From NCBI GenBank assembly GCA_964036275.1, contig OZ038433.1:32955336-33019335 (forward strand): DNA of 64,000 nt. The letters run 5' to 3'. Both the position numbers and the translations under genes were made by a program. Below are positions 22,544-37,100 of this stretch, in pieces. The notes below the pieces were generated by a model that did not search any database, was not told the DNA's origin, and worked only from the letters and a program-made list of their open reading frames with translations. The stretch's first letter is position 1. Each line of letters begins with the position of its first letter. This DNA comes from Litoditis marina. Lineage: Eukaryota; Nematoda; Chromadorea; Rhabditida; Rhabditidae.

Positions 22544-25500
22544 CTTATTCCAATCCATTTTCGCCCTAATTACTGGCAATTGACGACGTAGGGCTTTGAA
22601 GGTGTTTTCGGACATCGACGCATAATTCTCCTGCACGGCTTGCTGGAACAGGAGATTTCAAGAAGAGGCTTTTCACACAAAAACAGTTGGTCGTTTACTA
22701 CACAAATATGTAACGAAAGCCACTTAAGAGCGAAATTCAATGAGAGCCAACAAATGTATATGAAGGTGTGCGTTATTGAGTATATAACACTTGATGATGT
22801 ATAGTAGGGAGCCTTTCTATAACATAACAGCCAGGGAATATAAATGAGTGTCTTCATATTTGTACTTTGAATCTAGAATAATTTTGTTAATTTCTATTTT
22901 AAGAAAGAGTACGCAACTTCATGTTTCTTCTTCATTCAGAGAACGAGTAGCTTTTGAAAAAAGACGAACGGACGTGTACGTGGATGATCGTAGCATGTAG
23001 CAGTTCGTTTCAAACAGGAAAGAACGGGGGAAAAGTTGAAAGTGAAAGAAGAAAAGCAACACCTGATACTTTGCTTCTTCCTCGCAGATAGCCGAGAGAA
23101 CCTCCTTCGCAGTCTTATCGAAATCACTCTGAACAAATGAAACGATTAGAATATAATTTACCGTATGAGCATTTTGTTAACACTTTTATTTAAGTTTTTT
23201 TGCATCGGATTTAGACAAAAAAAAGACACAGACTTTTATGACTAATGACAATAGGAGACAGACACAATAGGGTTTTCCGAAATTTTTCGAGGTCGAGTCG
23301 AACTCGAAACTCCGTTTTCCGCTTTTTTCTGGCTGAAGCGAAAGTGCGCACTGCGTACATATTGAGACCTTTTCTACTTGTCATTCTATCGCGCCTAGAT
23401 TTCAGCTATCAACCTGAGGTTTAGCGATGTACGCCTCATACTTGTAGTTTTTAGCCAACGTATCTCAAATAGTATACAACTGACCGTAACATTAACTTTG
23501 ATGCGAATGTCCTTCTCCGAAAAGAGCTGTACATTTCCATCCTCGTAATAGTGTACCTAAAAACGTGGGAATGAAAACATCGTGATAGAGAACAACCATA
23601 TAACATGTAACAGTTGAGAGATTACGTCAAAACTCAAAAATTTACCTCAGAACGAACTTTCCGATTCCAAAATATGTGAGGTCAGATAGGAAAAAGGAAT
23701 AACGAACGTATTGCAAGTTTGCAAGAGATAAAAAGGCATCAAATACATGGCTAGTTGTACTTCTAATATTGAAAACGTGAACCACTCAGCCACTCACGGT
23801 ATTCAAAATTCACTTCTGCGCATGTAACATTCATAAATAATTTTGATATTTATAACAAATAAACGACCAACCTGTACTTTCACATTTCCCGCCAGTTCCT
23901 GGGAGCCGTTCTTTCCATCACCAACAGGAAGATTCCACTCTGAGCGCCAGCGACCGTTGCTGCAAATACAGTATCATTATAAAGTAGTACTGTAACTAGT
24001 TGAGCTTTTGCAAACAAGCCAGAATTTCCTCAAAATAATCTATTTTACAAGCTACACACATTAGAGTTGTAATGTTTGTCAAACTAAACTCGAAATTTTG
24101 CACTTTAATTATAATTATAGTCGAAAACATTAAAACAAAACCCGCAGTTCGGTCCGAATAGCCAAATAACACGAAAATAGTTTTTGGTCACAAATATTTC
24201 TTATTTCCATGAAAATGAACAAATGGTACGTTTGAAGGCAAAGCGTTCTTTCGTAGTATGATCACACCTTAGTGGTGTCTGACTTAGTGGACAAAGAAGA
24301 TAGTATGAAACCAAAAGTATAATTCAAACAGCGTGAAACGAAAAAAAAACAGTCTAAAGAAACCTACCAGAAGTTCTTGGGTTGGAAGAGGTGAGACTCG
24401 ATACAGAGCATGAGATTCCCGTTTTTCGCAAACACGCACCCGACACCAGATTTGGAATAGTGTTCTTCGATATAATTATTCAGTTCCTGGAAATAACAAA
24501 AAGTGTAATTATATATACAAATTAAAATTTTAAAATTAGACTAGAAAAGTTTTGTCCATTCAATACTCTAACGGGATAGGATAACCGGATAACTTCTTGT
24601 CATTTGAATAAATATCGAACAATCGAACTATGGCTGTGTTAAAAATACAACTAATTCACGTTGTGAATGTACAAAAACGATATAAGAACTACGCAGGCTG
24701 CCGCGAACAGCGAAAACCCGTACGATTGTCAAACGGGGTTCTTTTTCGCTGAAAGCGAGGAAAATTGCACTTTTCAATGCAAAATCTTCAACTTTCCCGT
24801 GTTCAAATCTTGAAACGAAATCCTTTTCGTCGATTAGTCGAACCTACTGATGTTTGTGTAACTAAGAACGATTAGCGCTATTTCCTGCAATTGGCCGGCT
24901 ACAAAGCGATAGAGCATGCAGGTCAATAGGGCCGCAGACATCTGCGTCTCTCTGATCTGCGCACTCGCTCGTTGAGGCCGCTACAAAAGTGGCTGGGAAA
25001 CGTCTGAGAAGCTGTACCTTCTGCATGGCGGCTCTCCATGATTCGATGGTGCCAGTCTCTCCCTGATATGTCTGAATATCACTCGACTCCTTTCGCAGAT
25101 GGTCGTATTTGAAACTCTTCTTCGACTGGTCGTCGAAAAATCGGCCATTTCCCAAGTCGTTGTAAGGAGTTACTAGGGTCTGGAAATAGAGAACTAATTG
25201 ATATATTCTACGTCTACGCTATACAAAACTTTTGTTCCCACATTATAACTGTAACCAGCCAACCGCTCCCAAAATTTCAAAGAGTAACGCAACAAAAAAG
25301 CGTATCTTGAAATCCCGGTAGAGAAAACAAATTGTGATTCGTGAATGTAGAATGTACATTGTATAATACCTGTCTCTCGAAACCATCCAGCTTCACGGGT
25401 ACGAATTGTCTACAATTGTATTGGGCGATCGAGGAAGCACATCCATCTTTCAGGAGGGTATCATTATTGAGAAGCATACGGACAGAGTTGAAGACCTGAA

Positions 25501-25807
25501 ACAATGCGATATTCATCTGTGGCCGTATTCATGAACTAGTGAAAGTATCCCGCAGTGAAAATGCAGTAGCGAAACGCGTTTAGAAAGTGAACGTTGGTAT
25601 ATGCAAGAATCTCAGATTTCACTATGTATTCAACTATACAGCACGCCTGCAATTGTGAAACAGAACAAACTAACTAATGACATTCGGAAACGATTAGGAC
25701 TTCATTGAACTGACCTCGTTGAACTCTCCGGGAGGAGCATGTTCGAGAAAATCGGATGCGATTCGGACCTTCTCGCTATCGGGAACACCAGCCTCACCTT
25801 CAGCCAT
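22544..25807 (-). CDS. cap-1: F-actin-capping protein subunit alpha (CapZ alpha)
   Basis: CapZ alpha pairs with beta to cap the barbed end of actin filaments. Exons in transcript order: 25807-25715, 25495-25370, 25179-25018, 24486-24368, 23959-23872, 23556-23485, 23128-23063, 22642-22544, giving 275 codons, all in phase. Diagnostic stretches: [20 protein letters not shown] near the start, [31 protein letters not shown] across an intron, [13 protein letters not shown] and [19 protein letters not shown]. Family members are about 282-286 residues and end a little after DWNK, so a final exon of roughly 25-35 bases is missing from my model. Reading on past the last donor gives a stop after 10 codons, so intron retention is also possible. 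The start MAEGE agrees with the family. Confidence 0.93.
24866..25010 (-). repeat. Interspersed repeat F, copy 1
   Basis: Closely similar to 58023-58188 in the opposite orientation, including TTGTAGCGGCCTC, AGAGAGACGC and TTGACCTGCATGCTCT. It starts within about 10 bases of the donor of CapZ exon 3. Confidence 0.75.
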
Positions 25808-25848
25808 TACTGAAACACAACAGAATAACTAACTGTTTTCATCAAAGG

Positions 25849-25879
<31 letters not shown>

Positions 25880-26715
25880 GGGGAGAGGGAGGGAGAGGGA
25901 GAGAGAGGGAAAGATAAAAGGAAGATAAGTGAAGACAAAAAGAGAAAACATATATAGAGAGAGAGGAAAAGAGAAAAGAGTGAACAGGCAAGCTTCCATC
26001 CAAATCAGTGAATCATGATATGATGAATAGTCGAGTAGTCGGCAAGGCAACTAGATGACAGTCGGAAATAGGTTCAAACACTATGAAACCATTTAAAACT
26101 TTCTGAGCTAATATAACGTTTTCAACTGCGTACATTTAGCTACAAATAAACGGAAATTAACTTATTAAAACTATCTATTTAATTTAATATTCTGGATTTC
26201 GCTAAGTTTGGCTGAGTTTAACTATTGACCGCGCGCGCGACCGCGACGCGCTGATTTCCAGGTCGGACTAATATCCTCAAACCCTCATTTTTCAATCTTT
26301 TTTCGAAGGTTTATATCTTTTTTTATAATTTTTTATTTTCGTTGTAATTTTACCGTTAATTATATAGTCTAAAAAGGTGCGTGTAGGGGACTGCTGTAGG
26401 GAAATAGTTGTGGTTCGTTTATCTAGACGATACGAGCTGAGAGAGGTGCTCGAACTACGACTGGGAAAAGAAGTTTCTATGATACGTGTGTTTTTATCTA
26501 ATCCGATCCAGCAGAGCTCAACGCTTAGTAATAGTTTTTGTGGCACTATTTAGGAAACTTTCATAAACTGCTGAAGTTTGTCGTGCGTACAACTAGTTTG
26601 ATGTTGTCATCTCTCTTGCAAATGTGAAGCTAGACCTATCTTTCTGTTACTTTTTTTGTTGTAAGCTACTAACTAGAACTCTGAAGCATTCTCACACTCT
26701 CATATTCTTTTCCAG
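25808..26715. other. Divergent intergenic region, CapZ alpha / mrpl-1
   Basis: Shared upstream region of two divergent genes. It holds a purine-rich (GA)n tract at 25852-25925 near the CapZ start and a CG-rich patch GCGCGCGCGACCGCGACGCG at 26230-26249. I see no other gene. Confidence 0.6.
26708..26715 (+). promoter_or_regulatory. Probable trans-splice acceptor at the mrpl-1 start
   Basis: The acceptor-like CTTTTCCAG directly abuts the ATG at 26716, which in nematodes usually marks spliced-leader addition. The 5' untranslated region would then be almost entirely leader. Confidence 0.5.
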
Positions 26716-29700
26716 ATGTTGTCATTTCTGCGGGGTACATCAAATCTGGGCGGATTGGCGCATCAAACTGTCGACTTGCTCCGACCGGCTGCTAGTGATG
26801 TACTACTACAATTCAGAGGTAACTTTTGATGACACTATGATTAACCATACACTATACTTCTCGTCTATGGAACTAGGAACAATGTTCCGGTCGCGTGAAA
26901 ACACAACACACTTGTAATGAGCTAATTGAAACAACGCACGCATGTTTCTCTATCAAAGACCCTAGTTGTAGGTATAGTAAGTTTGTAAGCGCATCACCTT
27001 TCTGTGCTGCAAGAAGTTGGCACGCATCGTCCCAATCGGGTGGCGCGGGCCATGACCGAACCAAATTTTACCCAAAAACGGATCTCGGTAACTTTTGTGT
27101 CAATGACAGCCACCGACTGTCGAAATTCCTGAATCAGGCGCCGGCATGTCGCGACGGCGGAAAAAATTATTCAAATTCCTTCACTTATATCCTGTTTTAT
27201 ATTAGAAAATGTTTACTATTGAGAGAGAAAAGATCAATGGTGATATTTTTTATATATACTTCTTAGCTTATTTGATTATTGGAAGTGAATCTGACATTTT
27301 CACTCAATTTGACAAGATTTCCTTATGATATACTGACTTTCACTCGGTTTTAGTTCGTTTCTGACAGTTTTTTTGAAAGTAGTAGTTGCTAACGATGAAA
27401 GAGTGTAAAGAGAATATGTAATCAATGTTTATATAGTACACTAGTATGTAGTATTGACTGATAAAAGCTGAATAAAAGCTGTACGGGTTTGCGCCGCCCA
27501 ATGCAAGCACCAAACGGTTGAGAGTGGGTGTTTTGATTATCGATTATGAGTGTTAGAATTTCATATTCTTCATAAAATTGAGTGGAGAGGGGTAGAATGA
27601 ATGGTCAACTTTGATGAACAAAAAGTAAATTCTCCTATAAACTGTCCATTCTCATTTTTAAAGTATTTTTTTTTCGTCAAGTTTGCCTTTTCCCTCATTT
27701 TGGCATTTTGGCGAGTTCTAAGAGCTTTATATAAAAGTCATACTGAACCTTTTTGAGTTTTATCACTGTAGAATATCACACTATGTAGTCCTCATCGAGT
27801 TGAAGTTCATTAACATGAGCTTAGATACATAATTATCAGTTTCAAGCCCGCGATTCCGTTTGTGTCGCGACATGTCGGTGACCTGTCATTCGTCGCGTAC
27901 CTTGCTGAGATGAATCGAACCAATTCAAAATTCCTTGCGCGCCACTTATCGCTTGGCCTGGCACCGTTACCGTGAATGTGACGTATGACCGAACCAGCTG
28001 GTTCGGGAAGATCCGGTTCGATTTTGGCTTGGGAAGAACAGTGATATATTTTAAACGAGTCACGAGGTAGATGTTTAGTTTAAACTGTGCTAGTTAATAT
28101 GACGTAGACTAACTTATAGGTCGGAAAAGAGCTCTGAAACAGACGATGACAAGACAGCAAAAGTTGGAAAGAAGAATGAAACGAGAGGAGAAAGAGGCCG
28201 CCCGAAAGCAGTACACATTCATGGAAAGGATTCATATTCGTCGAATGAAGAGCTTGTAAGTTTTCTAGTTATGCTTTTTCCAGTCGGTATGGTTTCCTAA
28301 TGATTTTTTCATACTAAAGTGCATACCATTCTGCTTATATTGCAAAGCTCGGTTTGTTTCCCGCTGGATACCGTTGAAGTCAGCTCATTCAGGGGCGAGC
28401 GATCACAACATTGAACCCGCTCTCTCAAAAATTAACACTTGAGGAGAAAACCAATAAACTATTTAAGTTTTGATCGAAATGGTTGAAACTTCTGAAATTC
28501 TCTAAATATTTAAGTTTTGATCGAAATGGTTGAAACTTCTGAAATTCTCTCTTGAAAATAGCAACATGTTATCTGTGGATTTCAGGCTTTCTCCATCACA
28601 ACAGTTCCCTGGCCGATATTCTGCGGACGAGGAAGCCAATTTACTCGAAAAGCCAGCAACCAATGTGTTTTTGAGGTAAGTTGCAGCCTTCACTGGTAAC
28701 TGGTTAGTTGCTCCCATGAATTGGTTCCGATCGTACACAGTACGGGGCTGTCTTATAAAATATCTTTCTATTGCGCTCGATGTTGCTGTCAAAAAATATT
28801 TTCCAGGAAGAAACTGGTTCCCCATCTAAAAGGAAGTACATGTGAAACTTAAATACACAATTTTGATAATGATGATGATGATTTATTACGCAAATGAAAG
28901 CGTGAAAAAATATGAAAAATAGGAATGAAACAGTAAGAAGAAACCAGAAGTTGAGATACAACATTGGAGAATACAGTCACAGAATGAAATATGAACACAA
29001 TGCAGTAACGAGTACAGTAACACGATGTATATATAATTGTTGTCATGAGAGTACAAATAGAGACTGAACAGGGTGTAACACAATGCATTAGACTACAACT
29101 AATCGGTTGAAAGCAGCTAAAGCTTCACAAAAGGGGGCATTTTTTTTGTCCGGCATCCGAACAAGATTGGCAGCCACGGTTCTTTGAACTTTGAATAACT
29201 GTTTATGTAACCATCAATTTGAGGAGTGCCGTCAAGACACAGTTCTACACAGTATCAGAGGCGTTGGCAATGCATCGAGAACTGCAACATCCTTCTATTT
29301 ACAACAATCCAAATGCCCCTATCAGATTGAGATTGGAGCTGAACATGAACACTGAGAGGCAGGTTGGTGATTTGGTGAACCAATTAAGCAATGGTTTTGT
29401 CTTTATTATTTTTCGCTTTTCTTCCTATCCGATTGTCATGAAGGTAATTGTGGCGTTGTTAATAATATTATCATGAAACACTCTCCATCATGGTGTATGT
29501 TTCGCGTTAGTAAAGTAAAGTAATCAATGTGTTTTCTGTTAGTAATCAAGAAGTCATACTGCGGGGCCAAAGTACAATATTACAAGTAATTGTTTTTTTT
29601 TAAATTTTCATGTATTTTCACAAACACACAAAATAAATAGTTGGGCCATATGTAATAGGAGAAACGCGCTCTCTGTTGAAATGGCTCACATACCCATGAG

Positions 29701-32581
29701 CTTATTGATTTTCAGACGAAGATGGTAACCAACTCGGACGAGATTGTGCCGGTTCCTTTCCCGTTTTCCCACAGCGAGAAACGGACCATTCTCGCCTTCG
29801 TCAATGATCCCAAGTTGCAAGATTTGGCCGTAGAAAATGGAGCTGAAATGGCATTGGGACAGGATGTCATCAAAAAGGTTCGAATTCTTTCACATCTTTA
29901 AAAAAAACTCTTTTCTTCAAACAATTTTGAATAAAATAGTGGTCCTACCAACTCAGAACACGATGAGCCGATGTATCAATTTGTTCGTGTATTTGGTTAG
30001 GATATATTTCAAAAGAGAACCCGTGTTTCCACTAATATATGTCAACTTTGCAATGTTGCCGAAAAATTTCTCATATTTTACAGAGAAGAAGCCAGCGTTT
30101 GTTTGAATTTGGTATTTTCTTCTCATTTGGTCAAGTGTGTCAAAGTTGTGAAAGGATATACACTGATCGCAAGTGTTTGCCTTCAGATCATGAAGGGACA
30201 GTTCCGAACGGACGACTATGATTTCTGTGTCGCTCACCTGGATATGGCCTCCTATATCTTGCCATTGCGAGGAATTCTCAGAACTAGATTCCCCACTAGA
30301 AATAACGGTCAGTTCTGCTCGTTATACTGAAGAATTGGGCATTCTTGTTCAAAACATTGCCGAAACTTTCTATTCTACCACTACCTACGACAAGCGATTT
30401 TCTCGTGCATTTGTAGTGAGTTTTGAGTGTAGAATCAGTTTTAGTCGTCGATCGCTTTTTCAATGTACTATTCCTTGCAGATCATGATCAGTCTTTTATT
30501 TCACGAGAAAGAAAAAGCGTAGAGCGTACACTGGTAAACTCGGATATGTAGCTAGCAATACATTTGTAAACAAAAATGCTATGTTTGCGAACCTGGGAGA
30601 AATTTAGACATTTTCGGTTTTCAGGTGGATTGGGCGACAACTTGCCAGAGTTGATCGAAAAGTTCAAGAACGGAGTGAAACTGAACATCAAAGGAGATCC
30701 GGTCTACCCTGTTTGGGGTCTCAGTGATTCGGTTGTTGGAAGGGTGAGCTGGTTTTCGAGTAATAATGATAATATCTTTCCCAACTCGTTCTTATCGTTT
30801 GAAGTAATCGAGTACGTATTGAAATTGTGGGAAACAATATTATCAAAGGAAGAGCCTCAGATGATATATGATATTAGTGATAATAACTTGGCTGAAGTAA
30901 GACCCCTATACCGCTGGGATATCATATGATTAGTGTTTATGTTGTGGGTTTCCAAAATAGCAGGTGGTACTAACATTCACAGCAAACCCCAGTTAGTTCC
31001 GAGTATTTGACTAGAAGGAGTTCGTTTCTTAGATTTAAAAGAGTAAAAAGTGATTTTTCATCAAATATAGAAAAATTTCCTCGTCTTGGTTGAAAAGGTA
31101 GTCAATTTTTCGGTTTTTTTCGGCTATTCGAACAATTTTACTGCAGTATGCTCGCAAGCGATTCATTCGAATTCGAATTGGAAGAAATTAACAAAACATG
31201 TGAATAAGAGAATAAGAATGTTTGTTTTCAGTTAGGAATGGCCGATGCAAAGTTGGAGGCAAACATTGGAGCAGTGATCACAGCTGCCTGTCAGCACAGA
31301 AACCCGGCCCTCGGGTCATTTGTGAATCGGTAGGTTATTGATAATCACATTTAAAGAAGGACGATTAGTGGAACAATCCCGACGCATCGGTCTTTTAAAC
31401 TGCAATTGGGAGTATTGCAGTTTAAAGGACTGAAGCGTTGCGATTGGACCACATAATCGTCCTTCTTTAACAATCTTTCAGAGCAACTTTGTCGGTAGAG
31501 CCAGAATAAATGAAGACGAAAATGATATTTTGTCCAAACACGAAACACGGTACATCGCCCATTTTGGATACGGCTGGTTGTTAGTGGTGATTGGCAAAAA
31601 CTGCATACTAGAATGTGGTGAACTCTTGGTTTTGATGAGGATAAAGGAATTCATCATTCAAGAAAACCATGTTTTACAATTCTCCGATCTCCAATTAATT
31701 TTGGTTCTCTACTATCCTTTAACCTGATCTTTGTGTATTGTATAGTTCTTCTATTTAGAGGAATGAGGAGTACATGCATCAAGAAAACATAACGTTTCTA
31801 ACTGTTATTGAATTGGCACGCTACTACCCTTTTAACCTGTGTTTTGTATTGCATAATTACAATTTACAATCCTTTGTTTCAGCGCCCTATTGATGACTGT
31901 ACCGGGAGACGAGCACTACGCCATTGATGTCTCGCAATGGATTCCCGTGCCCAGTGAGGAGGAGGTAGAGAAAGTGGGTCCATTTTATATGTTTGGGTTA
32001 AAGTAGGACGATTGTGTGGAACAATCCCGTGTCATCGGTCCTTTAAACTGCAATTGAAAAAGTATCGCAGTTTAAAGGACCGAAGCGTTGGGGGTCCACA
32101 TAATCTCGTCCTTCTTTAAATAGAGTGAAATATAATACTCTAAATAGTTTATTATGATACTGGTTGGGGAAATGAGGGAATAGGAGAAAAAAGAAAACTA
32201 ATAGAATTTTGGCATACAGTTCCCAGTTTTTGTTTTCTTTGAAATAGGTTGAACTATTTGAAATCAGGAACGTCATTATAGAGTCGCACATGTGTTACCA
32301 TTCAAAATACATACCGCTGGTTTTGTTATTCCGTGTTGTGTTTATATGATAGCGCAATCAATGATTTGGTTATGAATAAAGTTCAATTGACAGAACTGCT
32401 AGTTTATTTTACTGTAACAGTTTGGTAATTTAACCTTCCATTGCTACAGTGAACTGGTTACGTATCTTCCCATTATGTTCAATCTATATTTCAGTTGGAG
32501 AAACGAAAGAACAAGAAGGGAAAGAAGAAGGAAGAGAAAAAGACAGAAGAGGAGGAGGAACTACAGGCAGCATCCGCCTGA
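26716..32581 (+). CDS. mrpl-1: Mitochondrial large-subunit ribosomal protein L1 (uL1m)
   Basis: uL1m belongs to the L1 stalk of the mitochondrial ribosome, which helps release deacylated tRNA. Exons: 26716-26818, 28120-28255, 28586-28675, 29224-29362, 29716-29877, 30187-30307, 30625-30743, 31232-31329, 31883-31973, 32495-32581, 381 residues. The N-terminus MLSFLRGTSNLG is basic and amphipathic, like a matrix-targeting peptide. The L1 body begins around TKMVTNSDEIVPVPFPF and includes AVENGAEMALGQDVIKK, YDFCVAHLDMASYILPLRG, LRTRFPTRNN and KFKNGVKLNIKGDPVYP. The tail is Lys/Glu-rich. The exon 4 start is ambiguous: two in-frame AGs lie 3 bases apart (29223 or 29226). Introns 8 and 9 each carry a hairpin MITE, the second only about 28 bases after its donor. 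Confidence 0.93.
31355..31466. mobile_element. 112-bp hairpin MITE, copy 2
   Basis: AGAAGGACGATTA...TAATCGTCCTTCT flanked by TTAA on both sides. The arms pair over almost their full 50-odd bases. It lies in intron 8 of mrpl-1. Confidence 0.9.
32002..32115. mobile_element. Hairpin MITE, copy 3
   Basis: AGTAGGACGATTGTGTGG...CGTCCTTCT flanked by TTAA on both sides. It lies in intron 9 of mrpl-1, 600 bp from copy 2. Confidence 0.88.
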
Positions 32582-32832
32582 TCACTACTACAGTACCTTT
32601 CGATGCATTCAGCTCGGAACTATGCATATTTTGGTAATTGATAAAACCAAAATTGTTCCATGTATTTTTATTGGTTGCAGATTGTGTCAATTAGTCTTTT
32701 TCAAGAGAAATAATTGATTTTCTTTTAGTTGTAGGTTTAGTAGGTTTGTTAGATGTTTGTTTGGAAACTATTTCACGTAAATAGTTTATCTTGAGTCTTG
32801 GCGTTGGTTATTGTTACCTGTTCTCATTATGT

Positions 32833-32838
32833 AATAAA
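32833..32838 (+). terminator. Poly(A) signal of mrpl-1
   Basis: AATAAA about 250 bases after the TGA stop. Confidence 0.6.
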
Positions 32839-34144
32839 GTGGTATTTGACTTCTCTTTACTGTTGGTTTTAGTGAAAACGGCATTACCGATATATTATCT
32901 GAAGAAACGGACAATGTCTGTTAGTTGTTTGTTACTTCTTGCAATATTTCACGATTCATAATGATAAAATTAATCGTAACATTGGTTTCAGATAGTAACT
33001 GTAGACCTGAATATTTTCCCATTGAGCTACCAAACATTTAAGCCTAAAATCTACAGTATGTTTTGGAATAAATCGTTTAAACGCTGAGACTATAATTGGG
33101 CGCGACGAGATTTTACGTAGAGAAAGTTTGCTGACACGTCTTCAATTAGCAGTTCAAAGTTTTTCGCATATCAGTTTGCCGTTATCTTTTCTCTTCGTTA
33201 TCTAACGTATAATCTATTCTCTCCGTACAGTTTTCCGCTAACCGTTTGCTTTCTTTAAGTCATTTTTTGATTCACTTGATTTTGTTCTTCAACGCAAGCA
33301 GGATGCTCGCTTTCGACCCCTTCATTATTTTTTTTCAAGTATATTAGTGCAAGCTGGCATCTCTCTTGATTACGTTTGATAACTTTCCATCACTTTCGCT
33401 TCCTTTGAGAACTATTTTGACAGTCTAGATAACATTTTGTTAACTGCTCTGATCACTATATCTGGTGTTCAATCCGAATTATCCGATATTCCACTCAATC
33501 TTTACAAACCGGGAATGTTTTCGCAACGTTTTGACGATTGATCGCCTTAGCTTTTGGTCATTTTTTTTCACTTTGCTCGGCTCAGTATCTAGGGCACTTT
33601 TTTTCTGATCACTCCTCTTCAAATAGTTTGTATAGCGCGACTATGAAATATTCAGTGAACAGAAAAAAGAACACTTGACGCTATGCCGATTTGGCGACTG
33701 AATCGTTGTAGAGAGCTTTTCTCTAGCTGAGTTGACACTTTACCGACAATACAAGTTCAGTTCCATCAATATTTCGTGAAATGATCTATACCGCATTCAA
33801 TTCCGTTTCTGGCAAGTAAGACGCAAAGTAACTTGTTTTTAGTTTAATTACGACATATTTTGAAGAAAAAATGATCAGAAAATGTAATCGAATCTGACGC
33901 TAAAAGGCCCTCTCTCTCGATTTTTGTGTGCGTTTCATCCAAGGTTGGCCACATATAGGTTTTGCGATCTTCAATTTGAATGCGTGAACCTTCGAAATCT
34001 TACTCTGAATTGGATTGTTCCAATGTCTGCGTCTCCTCTTGCTCATACTCTCTCATCGTGCACTCAACACTCGCGTTTTCTCACGTTCTCTCACGTGTGA
34101 GAACTGCTTTCGCACCATTCATTCATTCTTTCCAGCTTTCAACG
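32839..34144. other. Intergenic region upstream of the desaturase
   Basis: No gene seen. It ends with an acceptor-like CTTTCCAG (34129-34136), which could be a spliced-leader site 8 bases before the desaturase ATG. The sequence TCACGTTCTCTCACGTGTGA at 34081-34100 contains a CACGTG E-box. Confidence 0.5.
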
Positions 34145-37100
34145 ATGGGTCAGTCGGTGACGAAAGCCGATTTCGCATGGTCCTACACGGAGGAACCACA
34201 TGCAACCAGGTAAATGGTATATGGTATTCTAACTAGAAACTACATAATTGTATTCAAACCGTGGTAAAAAGGCGCCGACCTGTGCTTGTTTTCACTTTGT
34301 TGTTGAAACTCACGCTCGTTTTCAGAAACGAAAACTGTTCGAAATGCTATGAAAGAGAGAAATATTCACTTTTGCAGGGGTATCTAGCCCGTTTTGAAGT
34401 TACGCACGTTTATTTTAGTTGCACTGGCATTGAAATTTTGTTCACCTGTGATTCAAACTACAATCTAAACATTGTTCAGTTTTTGAGAATATATTCGTTA
34501 ATTCGTTTGACGAAGTAAACTTTTCTTTGAACAATTCGTAAAACGGGCTCACATTTTGCCAGACTCATAGAAATGGGACTTTTTCGATGCGAAGTTATGA
34601 AGTCACACCTACTGGTGTGTGTGTGTGGGGGGGGGGGGGTTATCCGTCAGTAGATCAACAATTAAAGTACAAAGTACAAGGATTTATGGTTTCGATTCAG
34701 GCGAACTGAAATTCTGAAGAAACATCCGGAAATCAAGGAGCTTTTCGGACAGGACCCAGCTTTCAAGATAGTCGTCGTCTTTATGGTTCTAGCGCAGTTG
34801 GTTTTCGCATGGCTTTTACGAGGTGAGTGTTCTACCAAAACAATGTTAGTTAATTTTGTCATATTTTGAAATGTTGTAAACTGTACGTACGTTACGCCAA
34901 ATTTCGGAATCAGAGAAGAAATGAGATATGTCCAAGTATTGTTAATCCGTGCTCCTAATTTTAATAAATGTTAATGGCTGTAGTCATGCAGACTAGTTAG
35001 AATACTCCTCTCAGTCGTACCCGAACTCCCGAACCTACACCAGTAATAAGAGTCATACACCAGTAAAGTGGTCCGAATAGTCGGAAACAATGGAAAAAGG
35101 GACTCATTTTTCGCCGAAAAAGAGACAATCGGTCTACTTTTGCTGCAAAATCATAAGTTTTCACTTGTTCACATACGAAAACGGACTAATTTTTGTCGCT
35201 CAGTCAGACCTTACCGGTGTTTGAACCTAGCTCTTCTGTTCATAGATGCCGCTTGAACGCTAGTCCTACTGCAGGCCTATTTCTCATTTCTCAGTTATTA
35301 AACTGTATTATCAGTAGTAGCGAATGTGTAACAGTACAGGCTGAATTTGGTTGAAAGTAATGTTAAGCTGGAAACCTGCAAGCGATGAGCAGGAAATGCA
35401 CAACTTGTCCCCCTTTTTGTTAGCATTTACCATACTCAACCACAATTTGGTTTTTAGATGCCGATTGGACGCTAGTCCTGCTGCAGGCCTACTTCGTGTC
35501 GGGAACATTGAACCACGCCCTCACCCTCGCAATTCACGAAATCAGTCACAATCAGGCATACGGTTGTGCGCGACCTTTTGCGGTACGTACACGTTCACTT
35601 TATTATATGTTTGTGAGAGTTCAACAAGAATATCGTGCCTCATTTTTGTGCATTTGTGAACATTTGTAGTCTTCTGAATTAAAATTGCTGATGTCTGCAT
35701 ACTAGTAAAGTTGTATGTCAAAAACAGCTTTCTTTTCATTCAATCTTGGCCAGATTGGCCAATTCTTCGCGGGAAAGTTGTGGGATTAGACCTGTTTCAA
35801 TCCAGGATGAATTTATTCTTGACTTTGGTTCGGTTCTGTGCCGGTTTGAATACGAAACAGGTTCGAAAAGAGTCGGTTCTAGTAGGGTTTGATTCAGGAA
35901 ATAGTTTGAGAATCTATCGAAAAACGGTTTCTTTCTGCGGAATGGTATGACCATGCTTGAGTGGATATTATTGAAATGTGACCATTGTTTCTGTTTACAG
36001 AACCGTCTGTTTGGTTACTTGGCCAACCTTCCCATGTGTGTTCCCGTCTCGATCTCGTTCAAGAAGTATCATCTGGAACATCACAGAAATCTGGGTCGGT
36101 TTGTAATTTTGACGTAGCTCTTGTCAATTTATTATCAAGTACGTTATGACGATTTCATTGAAATGAAGCATTTTTTTCTGAAATTCTAGTTGAAATTGTT
36201 AGTTTACATTCAAAACGTAGAAGTTCGTCATTCCATGTCGTTGGGATATGCATAGCAGGAATTGTATCCGTTCACCTAGTCTACTAGATTCTCGTACAGT
36301 TTCTTCTCTTATTGGTGTTTGTAGTTTGTACTTTGCTCTTATTCAGGAGAGGATAGAATCGATACGGATGTGCCAACTGAGCTGGAAGCCCGTATCTTCT
36401 GTAACACCCCGGGAAAAGTGGTCTGGATGTTCCTACAGCCATTGTTCTATGGAGTCCGGCCTTTTATGATATATCCAAAGGTTGGTTCATTTATGGTTAT
36501 TTCTATTATTTTTCTTTTTTCTCGATTTGTTACGAATTTCAATGTAGGAAAGAAGGTTTTCTTAAAATAGTATACATGTAGCATGTTCACTTTGGCCAAG
36601 AATTGTAACTTTGATCAAAAATTACTATATCGGACGTTTTGGGAATGCGCTCGAATTTTAATTTATTGTTTAGCCCAAAACAAGTAATATTATTTGTATA
36701 TCTTTAGTCCCTGACCGATTTGGAGCTTTTGAACCTTGTGATCCAAATCTGTTTCGATCTGATCATCTACAATTTCTTCGGAGTGAAATCAATTACTTTC
36801 CTCTTTGTTGGATTCGTTTTAGGTAAGTTTTCGTGGAGATTGAGATTTTCAATTTCGATAGTTTTACTGTGGAAAAACATTGGAATATCCCATGGGATCC
36901 GTTATCGCCTGTCTCTGGTACGTTTTGTATATTTCCGGAGAAAATGGTTGCGTTTGACATTTTAGTTGGTTACCGGTGGTTTTTGATAGAATTTATTTTA
37001 CTGGTAGTGAATGTGAACTGGGTTTATGTGAATGTGAACTTGCATGAATAGTTTAGATGGTGGAAAATAGATGAAATTTGCAGTCCAAATCATTCCTACT

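Noticed and set aside
26873..27064. 63-residue minus-strand frame in mrpl-1 intron 1
   Set aside because: No recognisable family and no supporting splice sites. Treated as chance.
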